This document shows positions 30,538-40,526 of a stretch of DNA of 64,000 bases, piece after piece. The stretch comes from Pomphorhynchus laevis (taxonomy: Eukaryota > Acanthocephala > Palaeacanthocephala > Echinorhynchida > Pomphorhynchidae): assembly GCA_012934845.2 (NCBI GenBank), contig WNNJ02003719.1, forward strand, positions 1 through 64,000. The letters run 5' to 3'. The position numbers were made by a program, and so were the translations under genes. Each line of letters opens with the position of its first letter. Position 1 is the first letter of the stretch. The notes beneath the pieces were generated by a model, which was given only the letters and a program-made list of their open reading frames with translations, was not told the DNA's origin and searched no databases.

Positions 30538-31346
30538 TGTCTTTATAGTTATCACAAAAGCAGTCAAAAAGTACCCTAACCACTTCATCCGACTGACGAT
30601 GACTGCTGGGTGGTTAGGATCGTCTCGGAGTGATACATTAAACTTATAAAGCTGATGATCGAAGTCCAGTTATTTAGCAGCAAATATGGATTAAGAATCA
30701 ATCGTAGCCAGCTTTGGCTCCTTGAACACAGTTTCAAGCGATTTTTTCGCAATAACAATTTATACAATGACGCATTCCTTCAGGAATCCTGTGAGAAATT
30801 CAGTGCCCTCGTAATCAACGAATACGCATTTGTGCCTTATATAAAGAATAACTAGAAGGTCCACACACGCAACCAGCCAGTAAACACGCTTCTGCACCTG
30901 AGTTTCGTATAGCATCGTGAGGAATTGCTGGTGTCTTTATAGTTATCACAAAAGCAGTCGAAACGTACCCTAACCACTTCATCCGAATGACGATGACTGC
31001 TGGGTGGTTAGGATCGTCTCGGAGTGATACATTAAACTGATGGAGCTGATGATCGAAGTCCAGTTATTTAGCAGCAAATATGGATTAAAAATCAATCGTA
31101 GCCAGCTTTGGCTCCTGGACCACAGTTTCAAGCGATTTTTTCGCAATAACAATTTATACAATGACGCATTCCTTCAGGAATCCTGTGAGAAATTCAGTGC
31201 CCTCGTAATCAACGGATACGCATTTGTGCCTTATATAAAGAATAACTAGAAGGTCCAAACACGCAACCAGCCAGTAAACACGCTTCTGCACCTGAGTTTC
31301 GTATAGCATCGTGAGGAATTGCTGGTGTCTTTATAGTTATCACAAA

Positions 31347-31417
31347 AGCAGTCGAAACGTACCCTAACCACTTCATCCGACTGACGATGACTGCTGGGTG
31401 GTTAGGATCGTCTCGGA
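31347..31417 (+). ncRNA. Reversed-order hammerhead-like motif, intact copy (family 3)
   Basis: In order: AGCAGTC (31347-31353), GAAA (31354-31357), ACG (31357-31359), CCTAACCAC (31363-31371), TCCGA (31376-31380), CTGACGA (31381-31387; N7 = C), GACTGCT (31389-31395), GTGGTTAGG (31398-31406), CGT (31409-31411), C17 (31412) and TCGGA (31413-31417). Stem II is 7 bp. Stem III is 3 bp, an internal loop, then 9 bp. Stem I is 5 bp. Predicted cleavage is after C31412. Confidence 0.6.
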
Positions 31418-31740
31418 GTGATACATTAGACTGATGGAGCTGATGATCAAAGTCTAGTTATTTAGCAGCAAATATGGATTAAAAATCAATCGTAGCCAGC
31501 TTTGGCTCCTGGACCACAGTTTCAAGCGATTTTTTCGCAATAACAATTTATACAATGACGCATTCCTTCAGGAATCCTGTGAGAAATTCAGTGCCCTCGT
31601 AATCAACGAATACGCATTTGTGCCTTATATAAAGAATAACTAGAAGGTTCACACACGCAACAAGCCAGTAAATACGCTTCTGCACCTGGGCTTCGTATAG
31701 CATCGTGAGGAATTGCTGGTGTCTTTATAGTTATCACAAA

Positions 31741-31811
31741 AGCAGTCGAAACGTACCCTAACCACTTCATCCGACTGACGATGACTGCTGGGTGGTTAGG
31801 ATCGTCTCGGA
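31741..31811 (+). ncRNA. Reversed-order hammerhead-like motif, intact copy (family 3)
   Basis: Same as 31347-31417, 394 bp downstream. All core bases and stems are intact. Confidence 0.6.
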
Positions 31812-33316
31812 GTTATACATTAGACTGATGGAGATGATGATCGAAGTCCAGATATTTAGCACCAAATATGAATTAAAAATCAATCGTAGCCAGCTTTGGC
31901 TCCTGGACTACAGTTTCAAGCGATTTTTTCGCAATAACAATTTATACAATGACGCATTCCTTCAGGAATCCTGTGAGAAATTCAGTGCCCTCGTAATCAA
32001 CGGATACGCATTTGTGCCTTATATAAAGAATAACTAGAAGGTCCACACACGCAACAAGCCAGTAAATACGCTTCTGCACCTAAGCTTCGTATAGCATCGT
32101 GAGGAATTGCTGGTGTCTTTATAGTTATCACAAAAGCAGTCGAAACGTACCCTAACCACTTCATCCGACTGACGATGACTGCTGGGTGGTTAGGATCGTC
32201 TCAGAGTGATACATTAGACTGATGGAGCTGATGATCAAAGTCCAGTTATTTAGCAGCAAATATGGATTAAAAATCAATCGTAGCCAGCTTTGGCTCCTGG
32301 ACCACAGCTTCAAGCGATTTTTTCGTAATAACAATTTATACAATGACGCATTCCTTCAGGAATCCTGTGAGAAATTCAGTGCCCTCGTAATCAACGGATA
32401 CGCATTTGTGCCTTATATAAAGAATAACTAGAAGGTCTAAACACACAACCAGCCAGTAAACACGCTTCTGCACCTGAGTTTCGTATAGCATCGTGAGGAA
32501 TTGCTGGTGTCTTTATAGTTATCACAAAAGCAGTCGATACGTACCCTAACCACTTCATCCGACTGACGATGACTGCTGGGTGGCTAGGATCGTCTCGGAG
32601 TGATACATTAGACTGATGGAGATGATGATCGAAGTCCAGTTATTTAGCAGCAAATATGGATTAAAAATCAATCGTAGCCAGCTTTGGCTCCTGGACCACA
32701 GTTTCAAGCGATTTTTTCGCAATAACAATTTATACAATGACGCATTCCTTCAGGAATCCTGTGAGAAATTCAGTGCCCTCGTAATCAACGGATACGCATT
32801 TGTGCCTTATATAAAGAATAACTAGAAGGTCCACACACGCAACAAGCCAGTAAATACGCTTCTGCACCTGGGCTTCGTATAGCATCGTGAGGAATTGCTG
32901 GTGTCTTTATAGTTATCACAAAAGCAGTCGAAACGTACCCTAACCACTTCATCCGACTGACGATGACTGCTGGGTGGCTAGGATCGTCTCGGAGTGATAC
33001 ATTAGACTGATGGAGATGATGATCGAAGTCCAGATATTTAGCAGCAAATATAGATTAAAAATCAATCGTAGCCAGCTTTGGCTCCTGGACCACAGTTTCA
33101 AGCGATTTTTTCGCAATAACAATTTATACAATGACGCATTCCTTCAGGAATCCTGTGAGAAATTCAGTGCCCTCGTAATCAACGGATACGCATTTGTGCC
33201 TTATATAAAGAATAACTAGAAGGTCCACACACGCAACAAGCCAGTAAAAACGCTTCTGCACCTGAGCTTCGTATAGCATCGTGAGGAATTGCTGGTGTCT
33301 TTATAGTTATCACAAA

Positions 33317-33387
33317 AGCAGTCGAAACGTACCCTAACCACTTCATCCGACTGACGATGACTGCTGGGTGGTTAGGATCGTCTCGGA
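33317..33387 (+). ncRNA. Reversed-order hammerhead-like motif, intact copy (family 3)
   Basis: Same structure. Units between carry single changes: at 30565-30570 GAAA is AAAA, at 30987 CUGANGA starts with A, near 32535 GAAA is GATA, and at 32205 stem I loses a G-C pair. Confidence 0.6.
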
Positions 33388-33924
33388 GTGATACATTAGA
33401 CTGATGGAGCTGATGATCGAAGTCCAGTTATTTAGCAGCAAATATGGATTAAAAATCAATCGTAGCCAGCTTTGGCTCCTAAACCACAGTTTCAAGCGAT
33501 TTTTTCGTAATAACAATTTATACAATGACGCATTCCTTCAGGAATCCTGTGAGAAATTCAGTGCCCTCGTAATCAACGGATACGCATTTGTGCCTTATAT
33601 AAAGAATAACTAGAAGGTCCACACACGCAACAAGCCAGTAAATACGCTTCTGCACCTGGGCTTCGTATAGCATCATGAGGAATTGCTGGTGTCTTTATAG
33701 TTATCACAAAAGCAGTCGAAACGTACCCTAACCACTTCATCCGACTGACGATGGCTGCTGGGTGGTTAGGATCGTCTCAGAGTGATACATTAGACTGATG
33801 GAGCTGATGATCAAAGTCCAGTTATTTAGCAGCAAATATGGATTAAAAATCAATCGTAGCCAGCTTTGGCTCCTGGACCACAGTTTCAAGCGATTTTTTC
33901 GTAATAACAATTTATACAATGACA

Positions 33925-34595
33925 GCCATTGAAACTCGTTGGCAACAGCCAACGAGTTTCGCTCTAACGGAGCTCATCAGTACCGTGACTTTAATGATCA
34001 TCCATAGGCACCTTAACACAAGCTTAAACAATGTTTAAAGCTCAAAAAACAGAACTACCCTTAATCTGAATCATCGAAGGGAATTTAGCATAAGCTCTGT
34101 ACATGGCAGTGCGTATTGCGGTTTAACCATGCATTAGGCACTAAATTCCTTTTAAAAGAAATGCTGTTAAACAGGGACACTTTAAAGTGTGCAATTATAT
34201 AAAATATAATTTGATGTTACACCTGCCATGGGACATTAAATCGTGTACTCGTAAATAAATCACTATGTTTTCCCTACAAGGAGCCATAAACACCAGACTG
34301 CATTCAAGATTTCTTCATCAGACCAAGAAATGGAACCGAATTATTCTCGCAATATTCAAAGTCGCTACGTATGCCCAGTTATTCTATGTGTGACGAAAAC
34401 TTTAGCAACAGCCAACGAGTTTCGCTCTAACGGAGCTCATCAGTACGTGATTTCAATAATCATCCATAGGCACCTTAACACACGCTTAAACAAAGTTTAA
34501 AGATCGAAAAGCAGAACGACATTTAATCTGAATCATCGAAGGGAATTTAGCATAAGCTTTGTGCATGTCAGTGCGTATTGCAGTTTAACCATGGA
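33925..34595 (-). repeat. Family-4 repeats, minus orientation, two units
   Basis: Minus-strand relatives of 3231-4585. CTGATGA cores lie at 33974-33980 and 34437-34443, with stem II GCTC/GAGC and GAAA intact. The sequence after GAAA differs (CTCGTTGGC), and a stem I partner is not visible, so cleavage is doubtful. Confidence 0.8.
33931..33960. repeat. 13-bp fold-back palindrome between family 3 and family 4
   Basis: Arms 33931-33943 and 33948-33960 are perfectly complementary around AACA. It lies at the junction of two arrays. Confidence 0.9.
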
Positions 34596-34639
34596 ATTTT
34601 ACTGTGCTTGTTGAAATTGACTTTCGAGTATTGAAAGAG

Positions 34640-36335
34640 TAAATTTTCTATATGCTAACATTTACAAAGAAGACGAACAATTCAAAATAGCATTATACCG
34701 TAAACTAAAGTCAAATTCGATGTGCAATCATTACCACAGTTCTCACTCGACAATTATCAAAAGAAAAATTGTATAGAACGAAGCCTTGAGAATACAAAGA
34801 GCGTACTCGGATGATGCTCAGTTTGAATATCATGTAAATGACTTAACAGAACAGCTTGTAAAGCGCGGATATAGAAAAGATTTTATTTATAAACAAATAA
34901 ATTCAATTATACGAATAATTTTATTCAGTTAACGCAGTGATTCATTGTTTGTATGGATATTTCGAAAGCTGCGCATTTATGCAAAGTTTTCAATTTCCAG
35001 CATAATCCTCGTTTGCATCTTTAACGAAAGACAGTGTTCTCTATTATAGGCGACCAAAATGAGTTTCCTTAGTACTCTGTTCTGCCTGAGACTTAGATAC
35101 AAGGTTAGAAACTCCAATCCGCAAGAATCTCGTAAAGTAAGCGATTATTTATATTGGAAAAACTAACTTTGAGATATTAGGATACTTTCTGAAACGCTCA
35201 GAATCATCCGTCTTGGTGAGGTGTTTTATGATTTGTATATTAACAACTTTAAGCTGAAGTTTCAGCGGTCAGTAAATTGTTACTATAAGACGATTTAGAC
35301 AAAAATCTATACGATAGTTTAAGCAGGGATTTTTGAATTTTGCACATTTGCAACAGTTGCAGCGAGACGCCTGTGCATTACAATTGCAACACAATCTCAC
35401 TTTTAAAGGTTAGATTGATAGAATCTAACCTTTAAATAACCTTTAAATATTGATAGTTCTTTCATCTAATTGATAGAATTAAATGTATTAGACAAATAAA
35501 TCTAAAACATTACATAACAAACAAATCTAAGAGCATATATAACCAAAATATTCCATACATCTGACTATATGCTAGTTTTAAAAATTCTATCAATTTATTA
35601 TAGAATGTCAGGTGCAAGTCGTTGCATATAGCACTACTAAGGCAGTCATTGCAGCCTAGCACTTCTAAGGACATTGTATTAAAGCAACGGCATAAATTGA
35701 AACGATATTGATATTTGCGTAAAAACTCACTTGTAACTAGCAGCAAGAAAACGAGTAAAGAGAATTGTATTTCTAGATTAGCATCCAAAATTTTTTGATT
35801 TTCAAAGACAAGTGCGAAATATGTAGATTAACGAAATCACAAATCATGAAACACGAACTATTTCTCCTAAAATACAATTCTGCACAAGTACATTGTTGCG
35901 AGATCTAGTATAACTCAGCTAAGCAAAAAGAAGGAAGATGTCAACCCTGTGGCGATAAAAGATGTGAAACATGTAAAAGTATGGCACAAAAGCAACATAA
36001 CTAATAAATCATATGCAGTTCGTGGAACAATAAACTGTAATAACAACAGGAAATATATATTGCGACATGCAAGCATTGTGGGAAGCAATATGTAGAACAT
36101 ACTTCAATGTCATTTGAGTGCCGACTTAATGTTAGAAGATCTCACATTAAAACAAAACGAAAAAACAGATGGAGCGGTAATTCATGCTATCGAACACAGT
36201 GTGGGTGTATGAATTACTGGGTTGCAATCGCTTGTGTATAAAACACTATAATGAGGGAAAACCTTGATCAAACGTTATTAGGAGATATGTATGCAGATGA
36301 ACCCTTCGGATTAAATACAAACACATATTATGAAT
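34640..36335 (+). pseudogene. Decayed PLE, RT tail to GIY-YIG nuclease
   Basis: On the plus strand, in broken frames: RIQRAYSDDAQFEYHVNDLTEQLVKRGYRKDF near 34790-34890, a cysteine pair (CQPCGDKRCETC) near 35940, IYIATCKHCGKQYVEHTS near 36050 and RLNVRRSHIKTKR near 36125. Several stops. The RT catalytic part is missing upstream. Confidence 0.7.
35402..35436. repeat. 15-bp fold-back palindrome inside the decayed PLE
   Basis: Arms 35402-35416 and 35422-35436 are perfectly complementary with a 5-nt loop. Confidence 0.9.
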
Positions 36336-36479
36336 GGAAGGATCTAACGTAATCCTCTTTAATTATTACTACGTAGAATAACGATACTGTTGTTTTAGAT
36401 AAAAAAAAGCCTAAGAGCGAAACGTCTTGTTAATAAAAATTTCTGTATATATCGTATGATTATTGTTGTACGTTTTTAA

Positions 36480-37000
36480 AATGTTGTTGATAGACTGGAC
36501 GTTTATACAAGATCTTTTGTCACCATGTCACTTCTAGACGACTACTTCAGCATCGAAATTATGGAGTATGCGGTAACATGCATCAGTAGAATGAAGTATC
36601 CACTAGTCGGTTCGGTTGCCTGTGTGAAACTCTTCACTCACATGCAACTATGGCAGCTGACGGCAGTATCCATTAGCAGGTCGACGACGAATTTAACAGT
36701 GCGTCTTATGAAACTTTGCAGCAGCAAAATACTTCTTGAAAAACGTTTACGCAACGTGTCGGAAATTCCTTCTTTTACTGTCACACAAGAAACCGAAAAC
36801 GGCCGGTGAGTACTTCATTCTACTAATGAGTGTTGTCGGGTACTCATCATGTCGATCATGAAGTGGTCGTCTAGAAGAGATATGGTCACTAAAAGCCGTG
36901 AATCAAAGTCCAGTCTAACAAGCAACACCATTTAGTATAAATGCCGTATTTCGTAAGAAATCCTGGACCGTTGTCTAACTCAGCACATCCGTACACTACT
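36480..37000. repeat. Family-2 fragments in opposite orientations around a spacer
   Basis: A minus-oriented fragment (36480-36615) and a plus-oriented fragment (36775-36990) both contain the ribozyme-like block. Both cores are damaged (CTAATGA, GAAAAC). The spacer, 36620-36775, does not match the other repeats. The 94-codon frame across it is chimeric. Confidence 0.7.
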
Positions 37001-37845
37001 ATTATATATAATAGTAATATAATATACATACGAGAGATTCAGATCAAAAACTTTGAAAATATTAAAAACCGAGACTTCATTAAACACGAAATTCTGAGCG
37101 GAATACATTTTGAGCCAAACAACAGAACCTAAAAAATGTTTTTAAATTTTTCAAAAAAAATGAAAATGAAAAAAATAAAAAATGCGCATAATTGCAACAG
37201 CTGAAAATTTGACGTTACCGGATATCCAATGAATCTATCAAGCTAATAATAAAATTGGTCGACGCATAATAAATGATATTATTTATTTATTTGCATCTAT
37301 TTTATCAAATGATAAAATAGATGCATTTTCAAAATCAACGAAATGATTCAAATTCACAAAATGCTGAGAAACATCACTAGAATTGATCCCTTTACGTACA
37401 TTATAATTATGTTGTTTTATACGCTTAACTAAACCTTGACCTGTTTGACCATCATATACCTGATCACATTCTTTACAAGGTATTCTTTACAAGGAATCTA
37501 TCAAGCTAATAATAAAATTGGTCAACGCATAATAAATGATAAAATGCATTCGAATTTAACTGAAAGCATTATTAAGCATTAAATAAGGTTCTTTTGTTTA
37601 ATAAAATACGCTTCTTGAATAATGCGAGATAATAAGTTACTTTCAAATGATAAAATAAATATAAAAATAATAAGATAAAAATAATTTAAAAGTAGAGTAA
37701 TGAATTATAATTTTATCTAAACCAAAACAAAATAATAATACAATTAGAGAAAACAAACGAATTGAAAAAATTAAAATAATGCAATATTGGAATAATTAAT
37801 TATAATTTAATTTAAGGTTGTAATCGGATTTATTATTAAGCATTA
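37001..37845. pseudogene. Fragments of PLE-C
   Basis: 37040-37130 resembles a PLE C-terminal tail. 37190-37260 repeats the start of the frame at 38748 (IATAENLTLPDIQ). 37270-37470 is a minus-strand repeat of the GIY-YIG fragment at 37848-38171. 37495-37560 is a second copy of the TNKIG-type part. All are short. Confidence 0.6.
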
Positions 37846-37847
37846 AA

Positions 37848-38171
37848 TTAGGTTCGTTTTTTAATAAAATACACTCCTTGAATAATGCGAGATAACAAAT
37901 TACTTTCAAATGATAAAATAGATGCATTTTCAAAATCAACGAAATGATTCAAACTCACAAAATGCTGAGCAACAGCACTAGAATTGGTCCCTTTACGTAC
38001 ATTATAATTATGTTGTTTAATACTCTTAACCAAACCTTGACCCGTTTGACCAACATATACCTGTTCGCATTCTTTACAAGGTATTTTATAAACAATGGCA
38101 TCTTTGTTAAAATCTGGTTTACGCTTAAAAATGTTGTGAAGTTTAGGTAATTTTCTGTTAAAAATGTGCAC
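37848..38171 (-). pseudogene. PLE-C GIY-YIG endonuclease fragment
   Basis: The frame of 107 residues contains IVYKIPCKECEQVYVGQTGQGL, IKQHNYNVRKGTNSSAVAQH and ESNLLSRIIQGVYFIKKR, the whole GIY-YIG core in the usual order for PLE nucleases. The catalytic arginine position reads K (VKSIKQH). The RT is not attached. Confidence 0.75.
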
Positions 38172-38313
38172 TTTGTTAATACAACTATTTTTTATGTTAT
38201 TATTAAACTTTGAAAATACTGAATTTCACTTGTTACTAATAAAAGGTATTCCTATATGATGTATTCTTTTTTGAACCAAAAACTTTATTTTTTTTGCGCT
38301 AAAGATTTAAATT

Positions 38314-38430
38314 AGCTTTCTTAATAGCCCAAAGCGAAAAATGATAGCAGGAGCATATATTTGAATATATGCTTTCTATTTTTAAGCTTTCTTAAAGCAT
38401 ATATTTCCGCTTTCTTAATAGCCCAAAGCG
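38314..38430. repeat. Direct repeat of TTTCTTAATAGCCCAAAGCG
   Basis: Two copies about 95 bp apart. A short frame on the minus strand spans them, but I recognise no product. Confidence 0.7.
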
Positions 38431-38592
38431 GAAAACCACTTTTTAGTAAATTATGTGTGATAGCCTTTTCTCTTTCACAAATTAAGTGATAGTTAGAACA
38501 GATAAGCCTGCAACGTAAGTAATGTGACATATCAGTGGAAATCAGCCAATTAGTTGAAATGTTTGAAGTCCACTAATAAACGTTTTCCACTA

Positions 38593-38630
38593 AAAAAGTT
38601 GATACAGGTCTGGCCCTGTATCAACTTTTT
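38593..38630. repeat. 16-bp fold-back palindrome, 6-nt loop
   Basis: Arms 38593-38608 and 38615-38630 are perfectly complementary. It lies about 120 bp before the next PLE frame. Confidence 0.9.
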
Positions 38631-38747
38631 GATAGACAAAACTATATAAGCGAAAATGAAAGAAGATTATAAGTTTAGTGTTTAGTATATAATTTAGTTG
38701 CGCTTGGTTACGATGCATTTCATGACTTGATAGTAAGCAACTAAAAA

Positions 38748-39185
38748 ATGCGCACAATTGCAACAGCTAAAAATTTGACGCTACCGGATATCCAATGGAT
38801 CTATCGAGCTAACAATAAAATTGGTCGACACATAATAAATGATAAAAGGCATTCGAATTTGACTAAAAACATCAATCAATGTAAAAGATGTGTAAGAAAA
38901 AGATGTAAATGTTGCACTCAATTGACAGAAAGTATTCAATTTAGAAACACAATAAGAGGTCTCAATTATAACGTTATAGATGAAATATATTGCATCACAA
39001 AAGTCATTATATATTTAGCAAATTGTCAACACTGTGACCTTTAATATGTTAAAGAAACTAGACGTAGCTTAAGTGAACGTTTAAATAACCACCGTGCTGA
39101 TATTAAAAACAAAGCAACAACACAAGACGCAATAGTTGAACATTGTGTAACAAAACACTCGCTAATCACCGAATGCTTTAATTTA
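38748..39185 (+). pseudogene. PLE-C linker and GIY-YIG fragment, plus strand
   Basis: The frame starts IATAKNLTLPDIQWIYRAN, has a cysteine linker (RCVRKRCKCC), a GLNYNVIDEIYC segment and VIIYLANCQHCDL. A stop follows at 39042, after which YVKETRRSLSERLNNHRADIK and AIVEHCVTKHSL continue. One nonsense codon therefore breaks an otherwise readable nuclease. Confidence 0.75.
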
Positions 39186-39189
39186 TAGC

Positions 39190-39247
39190 TGTATAGTTTT
39201 ATATAGTTATAAAGTTATAAAACTATATAGTTATATAACTATATAAC
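39190..39247. repeat. AT-rich palindrome
   Basis: Built from TATAGTTATATAAC repeats; separates the PLE-C and LINE-A pieces. Confidence 0.7.
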
Positions 39248-39432
39248 TCCGCCTTCTTCTCGCAACTTTTCGTCTCTTCGCTGTCGGCTCCACATCTTTC
39301 ATCCACCTTCCTTTCTTAGACGACACTTGTTTCACCTCTATATCACTGCGTTCCCGTAATTCCCTCTTACTCTACGTTCCCAATTACTCTAACAACTACG
39401 GTCTCCGATCCTTCCTCATCGCCACCCCATGA
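39248..39432 (+). pseudogene. LINE-A 3' fragment
   Basis: Matches about 63640-63725 of the LINE-A copy (CTCTAACAACTACGGTCTCC). 5'-truncated and cut before the tail. Confidence 0.75.
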
Positions 39433-39439
39433 TGCAATC

Positions 39440-39540
39440 ATTTGAAATAAAACCTTTTTTATTCGTACGATATATTGATGATGTATTTATGGTTTGGAAA
39501 CATGGGCGAGAAAACTTAGAAATCAAATTAGCTAACTGAG
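39440..39540 (+). pseudogene. PLE reverse transcriptase scrap with motif C
   Basis: Translates to FLFVRYIDDVFMVWKHGRENLE then stop. Too short to classify. Confidence 0.6.
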
Positions 39541-39737
39541 TCTACGTATTTAATATAATTATAAACTAAACAAAACATAATAATGCTAAATCAAAATTTA
39601 ATAATTAAATAATAAAATTAATAATTGTTTTTAGATTTTCTATAATTTAAATCAAGTTAAAATAAAAAAATGAAATTTAAAATAAACGTCATTTTTATGA
39701 ATTGACTAATAAATAACAGACGTTGTATCAGAATAAG

Positions 39738-39810
39738 AATTAGAGGTCATCAGGAGGAACTGCTATGCTATCAGGTTTCGGCCCCTAACTCCTCTACCCA
39801 ACATAGCAAC
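39738..39810 (-). ncRNA. Possible reversed-order hammerhead-like block in PLE-B tail
   Basis: On the minus strand: GTTGCTATG...GGGT (39810-39796), A17 (39795), GAGGA, a GTTAGGGGCC segment, GAAA (39779-39776), ACCTGATAGCATAGCAG, TTCCTC, CTGATGA (39753-39747) and CCTCTAATTC. Stem III and stem I pair well. Stem II can form about 10 bp, but with two unpaired C next to GAAA, which is not normal for a hammerhead. Order: cleavage strand, GAAA strand, CUGANGA strand. Confidence 0.35.
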
Positions 39811-40375
39811 GGGCCAAATACATGCTAATGATGTATTTCCTTTGATGAAATTTGATTATAAAGTATCTGATTTTAATACAAAGTATATTATTTTCCATCC
39901 ATAAAAATTTGCCACTTGAGAGTTTAAATTTATTCTTTATATTATAGTGTTGATTTATATATTTTACTATTTTCTGCTTGATATTATTTTTATAGTAACC
40001 TAGTTTAAAATATGTATCTATTAAATTATTTAAATGATTTTGAAGAAAGCCAATATCTTTACAAATTGTTGCAATTCTTAAAATTTCATTATTTAATGTA
40101 TTATATTTTATATTATATGGTATGCATGAATGCTCATGCAAAAATATGTTTCTTGTAAATTTAAATATGTCATCTTTACGATATAAATTAATAGTAGTTT
40201 TAGTTAATGTTAATTTAATGTTCATATCTAGATATACACCTTCTTTATCATTAATGCAATATATTTATAATTATGTATTATATTTTATATCATATGGAAT
40301 GCATGAATGCTCATGCAAAAATATGTTTCTTGTAAATTTAAATATCTCATCTTTACGATGAGATATTCGATCTCA
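39794..40375 (-). pseudogene. PLE-B C-terminal fragment, minus strand
   Basis: The frame (40225-39794) reads DMNIKLTLTKTTINLY, FTRNIFLHEHSC and KYINQHYNIKNKFK, nearly identical to 18550-18890. A second, shorter copy of the FTRNIFLHEHS part lies at 40240-40360, so it is a partial duplication. RT motifs upstream are missing. Confidence 0.75.
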
Positions 40376-40526
40376 TCAGTCCAGGCCAATATTATATCCT
40401 CATTGTATCGGTAGATGAATATAGATTTTGTATATATTGGTCTTTTAATTTCTCTTCCGCGTGCGCTAAAATATACTTAAAACATTAAGTAAAACAGAAT
40501 AAACAATTATTTAATTTCAAACTTAA

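Larger units (their letters stand above)
30535..33924 (+). repeat. Family-3 tandem array, 394-bp units, eight full and one partial
   Basis: The TGGTGTCTTTATAG block starts at 30535, 30929, 31323, 31717, 32111, 32505, 32899, 33293 and 33687, exactly 394 bp apart. Units are nearly identical, which indicates recent homogenisation. The last unit is cut at 33924. A 69-codon plus frame and a 60-codon minus frame recur in each unit, but the family-2 homologue stops early in that frame, so they are unlikely to be genes. Confidence 0.95.

Noticed and set aside
30535-33924. A repeated 69-codon frame in each family-3 unit as a real gene
   Set aside because: It is conserved only because the array is homogenised. 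The homologous family-2 sequence hits a stop early in the same frame, and the frame covers repeat sequence on both strands.
30535-33924. CRISPR-like array
   Set aside because: The period is 394 bp with no short repeat-unique spacer pattern. The sequence is eukaryotic with no cas genes.
33931-33960. Stem III of a family-4 hammerhead formed by the 13-bp palindrome
   Set aside because: The sequence after the hairpin does not pair with the stem I strand before CTGATGA, so a complete hammerhead cannot be drawn. I treat it as a junction palindrome.
35510-35788. A hydrophobic 92-residue minus-strand protein
   Set aside because: It overlaps a decayed PLE on the other strand and has no recognisable features beyond AT-driven hydrophobicity.
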